Shown in pieces: positions 51,651-60,869 of a DNA stretch of 64,000 nucleotides (the first letter of the stretch is position 1; every line of letters begins with the position of its first letter). The stretch lies in contig CBDEGK010000008.1 of the NCBI GenBank assembly GCA_965237855.1, positions 496,001 through 560,000 of the forward strand, given 5' to 3'. This DNA is from CBDEGK01 sp965237855 (GTDB taxonomy: Bacteria; Pseudomonadota; Gammaproteobacteria; Pseudomonadales; Halieaceae). Below the pieces are notes generated by a model. That model did no database searches, was not told the DNA's origin, and saw only the letters and a list, made by a program, of their open reading frames with translations. The position numbers and the translations under genes are program-made.

Positions 51651-54452
51651 TTAATCATCCCCTTCTTCATCGCGGGCCAGGCGCACGCCACGATCATCGC
51701 TTATCAGTTGCTGTCCCTCTTCCAGCATCAGGCCGATGCTGGAAGCTTCGCTATCGGGCTCGGCAATCTGCTCCGCTGCCTGCTCGGTGTCGCGATCACC
51801 GCCGTGATAGATAATCTGCTTCCAGCAGCGGGTGATGTCATCACCAAATATTACCAGCAGGTCGCCTTCACCGGCGCTATTCAGTGCCGTGTCAATCGCT
51901 TCTACTTCCTCGGGTATGACGACAATGTTATCGGCGTCCACACCGCTTTCGATCAGGCCGGTGCGCAGCAGTTGTGGAATTTCATCCTCACCGCGACCCC
52001 TGCGATTGTGATCGGCCTTGCAAATATAGCTGTCAAAGTGCCCAGCCAGTACCTGCGCCGACTCCAGGATATCCTCATCACGGCGGTCACCGGGCATGGA
52101 GATCACGGCTATGCGGCTACCAAGGACGTCCATGCGGTCCACCATATCGGAGATCACCCGGAACGCGGCTGGATTGTGGGCGTAGTCCAATACCACTTTA
52201 AAAGGGTGTTCGTTGAACACGTTCATGCGGCCGGGTGCCTGGAAGAAGCTGGTATCAAAGGTGCGCAGACCGTGACGAATTTCATCAAACTCTTTTTCGA
52301 AGCAGTAGGCCATGGTCGCTGCGAACATGGCATTCTGCACGTTGTGCATGGCCTTGCCTTCCATCGTGGCGGGTATCAAATGCGACCATAGCAACGGCAT
52401 GTGAGAACCACGATCGTAGAAGGTGATCATATCGCCGTTGATACCGGCCTCCAGTACACAGGCCATGCCGCCGGCGCGAATGTGTTCACGCACCAGGCCA
52501 TTGTCGGAATTCATGGTCACATAGCAGATGCGTGCCGCATTGCAGTAATCGGCCATCTTCAGACAGTTGATGTCATCCGCATTCAACACTGCAACATCTT
52601 TAGCGGTTTCCACCACCACCCGTTTGACTTCCGCCAGCTGTTCGACGGTATCGATACCCTTGAGGCCCAGGTGGTCGGCATCGACATTGAGACAAGCGGC
52701 AACATTGCTCTGTGAGTAGCCCAAGCCGGCCCGCAACAACCCCCCGCGCGCTGTTTCCATCACCGCGAAGTCCACCGAGGGATCGCGCAGCACAATTTGC
52801 GCCGCCGTCGGGCCGGTCATATCGCCCTTGACCGAAATCTTGCCGTCAATTTGAATGCCATCGGTGGAGGTCAGTCCCACCGTGTGACCGCACGCCTTGA
52901 GGATATGACCGAGCATGCGCGAGGTGGTGGTTTTCCCGTTGGTGCCAGTGATGGCGGCGATTGGGATACGGCCGATCTCATTCGGGCCGAACAGCATGTC
53001 CATGACTTTGCCGGCTACATCGCGGGGCTCACCCTCGCTGGGTGCCACGTGCATCCGAAATCCTGGAGCGGCATTAATCTCAACAATGGCGCCACCGATA
53101 TCCTTATACGAGCGGGTTATATCCGAACTCAGGAAATCCACGCCGGCTACATCCAGACCCACGGCGCGCACTGCACGCACCGCCATCTCCCGGTTGTCAG
53201 GGTGCACCACATCGGTCATGTCGATGGCCGTGCCGCCGGTGGACAAGTTGGCGGTAGAGCGCAGGTAGAAAGCCTCGCCGTCAGCTAGCACACTGTTTTC
53301 GTCTTTACCGGCTTCAGCCAGCAGGCGGTTAGCCTGCTTGTCGAGTTCCAATTGGGTCAGCACTTTTTCGTGGCCGATGCCGCGCCGGGGATCCTCATTC
53401 ACCACGTCGATCAATTCGCTGATGCTGCTCTTGCCATCACCCATCACGTGGCCGGGAACGCGTTTGGCGACCGCAACCAGTTCATTGTTGACAACCAGCA
53501 TGCGGTGATCCATGCCCTCGATAAAACTCTCGACCAGCACCGCGCGCCCGGTGCCCTGTTCCAGAGCCTGGTCGAAGGCGGTGGCTACCTGCTCCGGGGT
53601 GGTCAGGTTGATGGAAACACCGCGGCCATGATTGGCATTCAGGGGTTTCACCACCACTGGAAAACCAATGCGTTCCGCCGCTGCGGCTGCACGCCGTTCG
53701 CTATAGACCATGCGCTGTTGTGGAACAGGCAGCCCCAGGTCATTCAGTAGCTGGTGGGTATCTTCCTTGTCGCAGGCAATTTCCACCGCGATGTGCCGGG
53801 TTTCGCTGGTGATGGTGGCCTGAATTCTCTGCTGGTGTACGCCGTGACCAAACTGCACCAGGCTGTACTGGTTCAAGCGCAGCCAGGGGATGCCGCGCTC
53901 TTCTGCCGCCTTGACCAGTGAGCCGGTAGAGGGCCCGAACTCGCGCCGCTGGGTGCGCAGTACAAATTCCTTGAGCTCCTCCTGGAAATCAAACTCCTCT
54001 TCAAAACGGTAGTCTATCTGCTCGCGCAGATCCGCGGGCAGTAAGTGCAATAACAGCTTGAGTGCCAGGTCACCCGCTTCCAGACCCACATCGCGCTGGC
54101 GGTAGGCATACACCATGTTGTATTGGCCCGGTTCACCGGTGGAGCGGGTGCGGCCAAAGGTAACATCCGAGCCGGCAACACTCTGGATTTCCAGCGCACA
54201 GTGCTCCATGGTGTGGCCCATCCAGGTGCCGTCGTCCTCGCGCAAACGGCGCAGGAAGCCTCCTGGCTCTTTGTAGGAGCATCCGTGCTCTGCCAGGCCC
54301 GGCAGGGCCTCTACCAGTGGGTCGATAAATTCTGCGCCCAGTTTCGCCGATGGCCATTCCTCGAGCACACCCAGATCCAGCACCAGCTTGATCAGCGGAA
54401 AACTGGCCCAGGTATTGGGGCCAACATAAACATTGGTAGATAGTATTTTCAT
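51651..54452 (-). CDS. cphA: Cyanophycin synthetase
   Basis: This enzyme makes multi-L-arginyl-poly-L-aspartate from Asp, Arg and ATP. The 933 residues contain the N-terminal domain (1-160), the ATP-grasp domain (about 215-475; PVVVKPLNANHGRGVSINL), which adds Asp, and the C-terminal Mur-ligase domain with ITGTNGKTT near 500, which adds Arg. A tail of about 60 charged residues follows the Mur fold. ATG 54452 has AAGGGAACG upstream. It lies between cyanophycinase (13-base gap) and the second Mur-like gene. Confidence 0.95.
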   Translation of the reverse strand: MKILSTNVYVGPNTWASFPLIKLVLDLGVLEEWPSAKLGAEFIDPLVEALPGLAEHGCSYKEPGGFLRRLREDDGTWMGHTMEHCALEIQSVAGSDVTFGRTRSTGEPGQYNMVYAYRQRDVGLEAGDLALKLLLHLLPADLREQIDYRFEEEFDFQEELKEFVLRTQRREFGPSTGSLVKAAEERGIPWLRLNQYSLVQFGHGVHQQRIQATITSETRHIAVEIACDKEDTHQLLNDLGLPVPQQRMVYSERRAAAAAERIGFPVVVKPLNANHGRGVSINLTTPEQVATAFDQALEQGTGRAVLVESFIEGMDHRMLVVNNELVAVAKRVPGHVMGDGKSSISELIDVVNEDPRRGIGHEKVLTQLELDKQANRLLAEAGKDENSVLADGEAFYLRSTANLSTGGTAIDMTDVVHPDNREMAVRAVRAVGLDVAGVDFLSSDITRSYKDIGGAIVEINAAPGFRMHVAPSEGEPRDVAGKVMDMLFGPNEIGRIPIAAITGTNGKTTTSRMLGHILKACGHTVGLTSTDGIQIDGKISVKGDMTGPTAAQIVLRDPSVDFAVMETARGGLLRAGLGYSQSNVAACLNVDADHLGLKGIDTVEQLAEVKRVVVETAKDVAVLNADDINCLKMADYCNAARICYVTMNSDNGLVREHIRAGGMACVLEAGINGDMITFYDRGSHMPLLWSHLIPATMEGKAMHNVQNAMFAATMAYCFEKEFDEIRHGLRTFDTSFFQAPGRMNVFNEHPFKVVLDYAHNPAAFRVISDMVDRMDVLGSRIAVISMPGDRRDEDILESAQVLAGHFDSYICKADHNRRGRGEDEIPQLLRTGLIESGVDADNIVVIPEEVEAIDTALNSAGEGDLLVIFGDDITRCWKQIIYHGGDRDTEQAAEQIAEPDSEASSIGLMLEEGQQLISDDRGVRLARDEEGDD

Positions 54453-54465
54453 GACGTTCCCTTCC

Positions 54466-55287
54466 TTAGCAGATACTCGCCTCTCGTGTTTCCATGTCGT
54501 AGGTGCAGCCTTCGGCCAGCACATGCAGCCGCATATCAACGAGGCTCAGGGCCTCACCGGTATTGGCGCTCGATCGCGAAGAGTGGGAAAGCTGGCTGGC
54601 ATCGAGAATAGTCACTGAGCCGCTGCCAATCACTTCGCCACAGTTGTCGTTATCAATCAAAAAGGCCGTGTCCTCATCGATACCGACCCCTATAAGAAAA
54701 GGGTTATAGGACAGGGCGGTCAGCAAACGGCCGAGGCGATCGCGCTGGCTGAAATGCTGGTCAATAATCGCGCTGTTGGTCAGCCCGAGCCCCGGCGCCA
54801 GGTTAACGCCATCTTCCTTTGGCGACAGACCCGAAGCACCGCCGGCAATCATGTGCTGTGACATCATCGCAGCCCCGGCGGAGGTGCCGCCAATGGGTAT
54901 GCCTTCGGCATTGCGACGGCGTAATCGCTGACTGACCGGGGTGCCACCGAGAATACCGGAAATTCGCAACTGGTTGCCGCCCGTGACAAAAATTCCCGTG
55001 GCGTTATCCATCTCTTCCAACAATAGCTCATCATCGCAATCGATGCGCTCGTTGATGTCGGTAAACAGGGCCCGCTCCGCACCCAGGTCGAGGAATAGAT
55101 CGGCATACATGGAGCCGGTCTCAGGTAGCCGGGACGCGGTGGGAATGATCATGATGCGCGCCCGTTCGCCGCCGCATATCTCCAGGAAACGACTGAGGAT
55201 GCGCGGGCTATTGCCTTTATCTTCTGCGCCACCAATGGGCATGAGATAGCCGCGCTGATTGCCGGATGTAACAGGTGATGGAGCCAT
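54466..55287 (-). CDS. cphB: Cyanophycinase
   Basis: This serine peptidase-like enzyme (273 aa) splits cyanophycin into beta-Asp-Arg dipeptides. The nucleophile elbow GGTSAGAA has Ser136. The conserved TGGNQLR substrate segment and QHFSQRDRLGRLL follow the family pattern. It is intracellular (no signal peptide). ATG 55287 overlaps the iadA stop by one base (TAATG), and AAGGAT precedes it. It is therefore made together with the synthetase and with the dipeptidase that finishes the breakdown. Confidence 0.95.
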   Translation of the reverse strand: MAPSPVTSGNQRGYLMPIGGAEDKGNSPRILSRFLEICGGERARIMIIPTASRLPETGSMYADLFLDLGAERALFTDINERIDCDDELLLEEMDNATGIFVTGGNQLRISGILGGTPVSQRLRRRNAEGIPIGGTSAGAAMMSQHMIAGGASGLSPKEDGVNLAPGLGLTNSAIIDQHFSQRDRLGRLLTALSYNPFLIGVGIDEDTAFLIDNDNCGEVIGSGSVTILDASQLSHSSRSSANTGEALSLVDMRLHVLAEGCTYDMETREASIC

Positions 55288-56510
55288 TAATCCTTGTTTC
55301 CTGAATATGTGGAGGGTTGTGAGGAGGGTGGTGAAACCTCGTGCTCGCTTTCGAAACTGCCGCTTAGCACTTGCACACCATCTTTTATGTGCCACTTTCC
55401 GCCAGCCATCAGGTGCTGTACGCAGAGTGTCTCGTCCAGCACCAGCAGGTCTGCATCCATGCCCTCGGCAATACATCCCTTATTCTGCAATCTCATCAGG
55501 CCAGCTACGTTTTCCGTAAAGTGGGGCAGAATGTCGGCCAGCGCCAGCCCTTCGCCGGCCAGGGTACGCAGGGTTTCCAGCAAGGTGTGGGAACTGCCGA
55601 TGTCCATGCTCACCACTTCCCCGGATTGATTGAAGGTCGGCAGGCAACCTCCGCCGTCGGAACTGATGGTGAGTTTTTCCACCGCCAGTCCCGCCTTGCG
55701 GTAGCGCAATACCGCCTCCGCGGCACTCCAGCCTATGTCGTCATTGGAGTCTGGAAAAGCGGTCAGATCTACCGTGCAACCCTGTTCCGCCACCAGGGCA
55801 CAAGCCTCTTCGAACAGGGGTTTGTTGCGGTTGACATGGGTTGGGTGAAACACGCGGGCGGGGATTTCACTCTCTGCCAGCGCCTGGCGCACCAGCGCCA
55901 GCGCGCGTTCCCCGTCTCCCAGGTGTAGATGTAACAGCCCGGCCTTGCCCGTCATCAGGCCTGCCACGTGCGCCTCGCTGGCCAGGCTGAGGATATCCTG
56001 TATTCCAGGCTGGCTGGAGCGATGGTCACTGATGGCGACTTCGCCGATACCGATGACCGGCTCGAGATTGACAATATCACTGCGGGCACTACCGGTAAGT
56101 GTCATCAGGGGTACGTGATAACCCCCGGTAAAACACCATGCGGACAAGCCCTCTGCGCGCAGGCCATAGGCCTGGGTAACCAGGGTCTGGGTATTGCGGG
56201 TCAAATCGTCAGTCCCCAGCAGTCCGATCACCGAGGTGACTCCAGCGCGGGTAAACTGACCCAATAAGGGTGCCGGAACTCGGCTGGCGGCCCCGGATTC
56301 ACCTCCACCCCCGGTGATATGGGTATGACCGTCAATCAGCCCCGGCACCAGGGCAGCACCGTCCAGATCGATAATCTCCACCTGCAGGGCGGGATCCAGG
56401 GTCGGTGTGTCATCGCCGATATAGACAATCTTACCGGCACAGGTCAGTACCGCCTTTATTCCCAGCGCTCGTGGAGCGTAAACCTGTGCATTTGTGAGTA
56501 GAGTAAACAT
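55287..56510 (-). CDS. iadA: Isoaspartyl dipeptidase (beta-aspartyl peptidase)
   Basis: This amidohydrolase-fold metalloenzyme has 407 residues, with DGHTHITGGGGE near 66-77 as the first metal site and further ligands in HLHLGDGE, HPTHVNRNKP and SSDGGGCLP. It cuts beta-Asp dipeptides, and here would turn the beta-Asp-Arg produced by CphB into free Asp and Arg. It is the first gene of the cyanophycin operon. About 225 bases separate it from divergent sdaA. Confidence 0.93.
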   Translation of the reverse strand: MFTLLTNAQVYAPRALGIKAVLTCAGKIVYIGDDTPTLDPALQVEIIDLDGAALVPGLIDGHTHITGGGGESGAASRVPAPLLGQFTRAGVTSVIGLLGTDDLTRNTQTLVTQAYGLRAEGLSAWCFTGGYHVPLMTLTGSARSDIVNLEPVIGIGEVAISDHRSSQPGIQDILSLASEAHVAGLMTGKAGLLHLHLGDGERALALVRQALAESEIPARVFHPTHVNRNKPLFEEACALVAEQGCTVDLTAFPDSNDDIGWSAAEAVLRYRKAGLAVEKLTISSDGGGCLPTFNQSGEVVSMDIGSSHTLLETLRTLAGEGLALADILPHFTENVAGLMRLQNKGCIAEGMDADLLVLDETLCVQHLMAGGKWHIKDGVQVLSGSFESEHEVSPPSSQPSTYSGNKD

Positions 56511-56538
56511 GGTGATTAATTTGCCAGAGTTGCTTAGC

Positions 56539-56544
56539 AGTATA
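56539..56544 (-). promoter_or_regulatory. Possible -10 element for the cyanophycin operon
   Basis: On the minus strand TATACT lies 29 bases before the iadA ATG, in an otherwise A/T-rich leader. No convincing -35 box is found at 17 bases, so an activator may be needed. The 225-base gap between iadA and sdaA shows no other clear signal. Confidence 0.35.
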
Positions 56545-56735
56545 GTTGGTTTCACAGCCAAAAAAGGCGCGAATCATGCGGTGTAGTCAGGGTGCTGTCA
56601 ATCTATTATCGACACCCCCGGCCGGGTTGAGGCGGCGTAATTCCGACAGGCGCGGTCGCAATTGGTGCACCGGTGAATGAGGTAATGGCGCAGACTAGTG
56701 CGCTGAAGAAACCTCAGATCCGCGGGAGAAAACCC

Positions 56736-58106
56736 ATGGGCATCAGCGTTTTTGATCTGTTCAAGGTTGGTGTCGGACCCTCTAGCTCCCACACCATGGG
56801 GCCGATGCAGGCCAGTGCCATGTTTGTACAGGAGTTGCAGGATCGGGGACACATCTATGCCATTAGCCGTATTGAAGTGAATCTTTACGGCTCCCTGAGT
56901 GCCACGGGCAGGGGCCATGGAACAGATCGAGCCAGCCTTGCCGGTCTGATGGGCTATAGGCCACACACTGTCGCCCCTGACCTGATGAGCTCTGTGCTCG
57001 ATCAAACAGAAGCAACCCGCACCTTGTGCCTTGCAGATCGAAGAGACATCGCCTTCAACCCGGCTAAAGATTTGTGTTTTCACGATGAGGCCTTGCCATA
57101 TCACCCAAACGGAATGACTTTAATCGCCTGGATAGGCGAGCAAGAAGTTCACCGCAATACTTATTACTCAATTGGGGGTGGTTTTGTCATCGACCAGGCC
57201 GGCACAGAAGATACGCACTTGGAGACGCCGGTTAAACTGCCCTACAGTTTTAATACGGCGTCTGAGTTGCTGGCCCATTGTGAGCAGCACGGTATGAGTA
57301 TCAGCGCGCTGATACTGGAAAATGAAAAGGCCTGGTGCCCCGAGGCGGAGGTAAAACAAAAACTGAGTGAGATCTGGGCTGCCATGGACGCCTGCGTGGA
57401 TCGCGGTCTAGTGCAGAAGGGTACCTTGCCGGGCGGTCTGAATGTTGCGCGGCGGGCGGAGGGTTTGAACAGGTCACTGGAAAACACGGCTGATAATTTG
57501 ATCGGCTCGACATTTAGTGCCATGGATTGGGTAAACCTGTATGCCCTTGCGGTTAACGAGGAGAATGCAGCGGGTGGGCGTATAGTAACAGCGCCGACTA
57601 ATGGTGCCGCAGGCATTGTGCCCGCCGTGTTGCGCTTTTACATGCGCTTCAGTGAAAACCCCCAACCAGTAGATGTTCGTGCGTATCTTCTCGCGGCTGG
57701 GGCCGTTGGAATCTTGTGCAAAATGAATGCCTCAATTTCCGGTGCCGAAGTAGGGTGCCAGGGCGAGGTGGGTTCAGCCTGCGCCATGGCGGCGGCGGGT
57801 CTGGCGGAAGTGCTGGGAGGCACCCCGTCCCAGGTGGAGAATGCCGCGGAAATAGGACTGGAACATAATCTGGGCCTCACCTGCGACCCCATTGGCGGCC
57901 TGGTGCAAATTCCCTGTATCGAGCGCAATGCCATTGCAGCTGTGAAAGCCATAAACGCCGCGCAGATGGCACTGCGTGGAGATGGTCGGCATTACGTGTC
58001 ACTGGATGATGTGATCAAGACCATGAGGGAAACAGGCCGGGATATGATGGACAAATACAAGGAGACCTCCCGGGGTGGGCTCGCGGTAAATGTCATCGAG
58101 TGCTGA
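56736..58106 (+). CDS. sdaA: L-serine ammonia-lyase (iron-sulfur type)
   Basis: This enzyme converts L-serine to pyruvate and ammonia with an oxygen-sensitive [4Fe-4S] cluster. From ATG 56736, with GGGAG upstream, the protein has 456 residues, as in E. coli SdaA, and starts MGISVFDLFKVGVGPSSSHTMGPM. Cluster cysteines are in LCKMNASISGAEVGCQGEVGSAC and LTCDPIGGLVQIPC. A longer start at 56673 would add 21 residues. Serine could come from glycine and one-carbon units made by the betaine cluster alongside. Confidence 0.95.
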   Translation: MGISVFDLFKVGVGPSSSHTMGPMQASAMFVQELQDRGHIYAISRIEVNLYGSLSATGRGHGTDRASLAGLMGYRPHTVAPDLMSSVLDQTEATRTLCLADRRDIAFNPAKDLCFHDEALPYHPNGMTLIAWIGEQEVHRNTYYSIGGGFVIDQAGTEDTHLETPVKLPYSFNTASELLAHCEQHGMSISALILENEKAWCPEAEVKQKLSEIWAAMDACVDRGLVQKGTLPGGLNVARRAEGLNRSLENTADNLIGSTFSAMDWVNLYALAVNEENAAGGRIVTAPTNGAAGIVPAVLRFYMRFSENPQPVDVRAYLLAAGAVGILCKMNASISGAEVGCQGEVGSACAMAAAGLAEVLGGTPSQVENAAEIGLEHNLGLTCDPIGGLVQIPCIERNAIAAVKAINAAQMALRGDGRHYVSLDDVIKTMRETGRDMMDKYKETSRGGLAVNVIEC

Positions 58107-58136
58107 GCGAGAAAGCATAGTGCTTCCCGGCATACG

Positions 58137-59129
58137 CTACTGACAACTTAACTGACGGGAGTCGGAAGGGCGGGCGCCAAATGTCTTTCGAAAGGCACGG
58201 GAGAAATGAGCCCCATCAGAAAAACCACATTCGAGACCAATATCCGTGATGGAGCGATGGGAGTTTTGCAGTAGCCACTGACCGTAGTGCAGGCGCATAT
58301 TGCGGGACAGTTTTTGCAGACTTTCGCCAGTTTCGGAAAGGAACAAACGCTCAAGCTGGCGTTTGGACAACTTCAGCCGCTGGGAAATTTCCTCGTTCGA
58401 CAGCGGCTGACTCATATTTTGCTCCAGCAGCAGTAATGCCCGTGCTACATGTTCGTTCTCAACTTCGAAGCCTGCGCCGGGTTGTGGTTGTGGCGCTGTG
58501 GCTGGACGCGCCGGCGGCATCACCAGGATGCGTAGGCTTTTGCGCGCCCAGCTACGCCCAAGATGACGTTCAATGATACTGCCTGCGAGGTCGGCGGCGA
58601 CCGCGCCGCCAGCGCAGGTGATGCGATCGCCTTCATCAACGTAGAGCTGGTCGGCAACGGGAATGACATCAGTAAATTCTTCGAGCAGGTCCCGGTAGTG
58701 AAACCAACTGACGCAGCAACGGCGGCCGGCCATGAGACCGGCACGGATCAGGGCGAAAGAGCCGGTGCACAATCCGACCAGGGTTACGTGCTGTGCGGCC
58801 GCTGCCTGCAAATAGGAGATCAATTCACAGCTGACCACTGGGCCCTGGTGCAGCAATCCGCCAACCACCACGATGTAGTCAAAACTCGCTGGATCTCGAA
58901 ATTCCTCCCAGGGACGAACACTCACCCCACAGCTGGAGGCGACCTCATCAGCCGTCTCCCCCATAACCGTCCACCGGCAGTTGATTTGCCTGCTCTGGTC
59001 TCCCTCGTCAGCGGCCAGGCGCAGGGCATCTATGAAGGCGGCGAACGGCAGCAGGGTAAAATGAGGTAATAAGATAAACCCCACCGACAGCTGTGAACCG
59101 CTGTTATCTATTTCGGTAGCTATATTCAC
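58137..59129 (-). CDS. GlxA-family AraC-type regulator (GbdR/CdhR-like)
   Basis: The 330-residue regulator has an N-terminal DJ-1/PfpI-like sensor domain (about 15-195; LVGLCTGSFALIRAGL carries the elbow Cys) and a C-terminal AraC-type double helix-turn-helix (about 235-325; GESLQKLSRNMRLHYGQWLL; DIGLECGFSDGAHFSRAFRKTFG). Relatives control glycine-betaine and carnitine breakdown. It is the second gene of an operon with the BCCT transporter (12-base gap) and faces sdaA at its end. It probably controls the betaine genes and perhaps sdaA. Confidence 0.9.
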   Translation of the reverse strand: MNIATEIDNSGSQLSVGFILLPHFTLLPFAAFIDALRLAADEGDQSRQINCRWTVMGETADEVASSCGVSVRPWEEFRDPASFDYIVVVGGLLHQGPVVSCELISYLQAAAAQHVTLVGLCTGSFALIRAGLMAGRRCCVSWFHYRDLLEEFTDVIPVADQLYVDEGDRITCAGGAVAADLAGSIIERHLGRSWARKSLRILVMPPARPATAPQPQPGAGFEVENEHVARALLLLEQNMSQPLSNEEISQRLKLSKRQLERLFLSETGESLQKLSRNMRLHYGQWLLQNSHRSITDIGLECGFSDGAHFSRAFRKTFGARPSDSRQLSCQ

Positions 59130-59141
59130 GGGATCACACTG

Positions 59142-60701
59142 CTACCGCTCTTCTGACCTGAGTCCTCGCCACAGGCTAAAAACCATCAACAACAAGACCA
59201 GCACAAACGGAAAACCCGTTGCCAGTGAGGCGGCTTGCAGTGCCCCGAGGCCACCGCCCAACATCAGGGCAATGGCCACCAGACCTTCAAAGGTGCACCA
59301 GAACACGCGCTGGGCTATGGGTGCGTCGATCTTGCCACCGGCGGTAATGGTGTCGATAACCAGTGAGCCGGAATCCATGCTGGTAACGAAAAAAACCACC
59401 ACCAGCACGATGCCGATCAATGAGGTGAAGTTGGAAAATGGCAGGGATTCCAGGAACTTGAACAGGGCCAATTCAATCTGCCCGCTCTGCACTGATTCGG
59501 TAACCCCGGTGTAACCGGCCTGCAGGTATTGTTCGATGGCGGCACCACCGAAGGTTGTCATCCAGATCAGGCCAACGGTGGTGGGAACCAGCAGGGTGGC
59601 AATCAGGAATTCGCGCACCGTACGGCCGTGGGAAACCCGCGCTATAAACATGCCCACGAATGGCGACCAGGCCACCCACCAGGCCCAGTAAAAGGTGGTC
59701 CAGTCGTGCAGGAAGGCGGTATCGTCCCGGCCAATCGGATTGCTCAAGGCTGGCAGATATTCAAGGTAAACCAGGGTGTTGTTGAAGACTCCCGTCAGAA
59801 TGGACAGGGTAGGGCCGACCGTTACCACGAACAGCAACAGCACCACCGCCATAGCCATGTTGATTTCGCTGAGTACTTTCACGCCCTTGTCCATGCCGCG
59901 CAACACTGACAACAGGGCAATGGCGGTAATGCCGATAATGACCACCACGTGCGTGGTAGATGTGTTGGGTATATCAAACAGGTAGTTGAGCCCGGCACTG
60001 GTTTGTTTGGCACCAATGCCCAGTGACGTCGCGAGGCCGAACAGGGTTGCGAATACCGCCAGTATATCGATGAGGTGCCCCGGCCAGCCCCATATTCTCT
60101 CACCAAACAGGGGATAGAAAGCCGAGCGTAGAGTGAGTGGCAAGCCCTTGTTGTAGTGAAAGATTGCCAGCGCCAGTCCAACCACCGCATAAATTGCCCA
60201 GGCGTGTAGCCCCCAGTGGAAGGTGGTGGCGGCGACGCCCAGCCCAGGAATGGACGCCGCCTCAGCTGGAGTGATACCCAGAGGTGGTGACAAAGTATGG
60301 GTTACTGGTTCCAACACCCCGTAGAACATCAGGCCGATGCCGACTCCGGCAGCGAACATCATGGCGAACCAGCTGGGATAGCTGTAGTGAGTGCGGGCAT
60401 CCTTGCCGCCAATGCGAATGCGACCCATGGGCGAGATGATCAGCAGTAGGCACACCAGCACGAAAAAATTGGCGGCAAACATGAATAGCCAGTCCAATTT
60501 CGACGTGGTCCAGAGCCGTGTGGCACTGAACAGTTCTGTTGCCTGCGCCTGGAACAGCAACGAGAAAAAAACGAAGAGCACAACCATCCCGGCAGCAATA
60601 GCAAATACCGGGTTGTGAATGTCCAGGCCGAACACGTGCACATTGTCCTGTCCTACCTGGTAGTCAGTTATGCAGTCTGCTGAGTCGTCAGAGTTGCCCA
60701 T
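59142..60701 (-). CDS. BCCT-family betaine/choline/carnitine transporter
   Basis: This 519-residue inner-membrane transporter has 12 predicted helices and the family signature WAWWVAWSPFVGMFIARVSHGRTVREF near 325-350, plus a tryptophan-rich TFHWGLHAWAIYAVVGLALA segment. BCCT carriers import quaternary amines with Na+ or H+. The short C-terminal tail suggests a nutrient-uptake carrier rather than an osmosensing one. It is divergent from the dimethylglycine-dehydrogenase-like gene across a region with two tandem direct repeats. Confidence 0.93.
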   Translation of the reverse strand: MGNSDDSADCITDYQVGQDNVHVFGLDIHNPVFAIAAGMVVLFVFFSLLFQAQATELFSATRLWTTSKLDWLFMFAANFFVLVCLLLIISPMGRIRIGGKDARTHYSYPSWFAMMFAAGVGIGLMFYGVLEPVTHTLSPPLGITPAEAASIPGLGVAATTFHWGLHAWAIYAVVGLALAIFHYNKGLPLTLRSAFYPLFGERIWGWPGHLIDILAVFATLFGLATSLGIGAKQTSAGLNYLFDIPNTSTTHVVVIIGITAIALLSVLRGMDKGVKVLSEINMAMAVVLLLFVVTVGPTLSILTGVFNNTLVYLEYLPALSNPIGRDDTAFLHDWTTFYWAWWVAWSPFVGMFIARVSHGRTVREFLIATLLVPTTVGLIWMTTFGGAAIEQYLQAGYTGVTESVQSGQIELALFKFLESLPFSNFTSLIGIVLVVVFFVTSMDSGSLVIDTITAGGKIDAPIAQRVFWCTFEGLVAIALMLGGGLGALQAASLATGFPFVLVLLLMVFSLWRGLRSEER

Positions 60702-60737
60702 GCAGTCCTCGCGGTACTTTTATTGTCGTAGCCCCAT

Positions 60738-60779
60738 TGTGACACTTTTTTGCTCTGCCACCACTGTTACACTTTTTTG
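60738..60779. promoter_or_regulatory. Tandem direct repeat in the BCCT/dehydrogenase divergent promoter
   Basis: TGTGACACTTTTTTG (60738-60752) and TGTTACACTTTTTTG (60765-60779) differ at one base and start 27 bases apart. AraC-family regulators usually bind such direct repeats, and a GlxA/AraC regulator is encoded in the same cluster. The pair lies 37 bases upstream of the BCCT ATG (60701) and 91 bases before the dehydrogenase ATG (60870). Confidence 0.55.
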
Positions 60780-60869
60780 TTGCCGCAGTCTGGCACTAGG
60801 GTGTCGCAATCAGGCGTCGCCTGGGTAGCGCATCCATTACACTTCGACACGGGGAGGCAGGTAACGCCT

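Noticed and set aside
51294..52391. 365-codon plus-strand ORF opposite the cyanophycin genes
   Set aside because: Both minus-strand frames there have strong Mur-ligase motifs; this is antisense noise.
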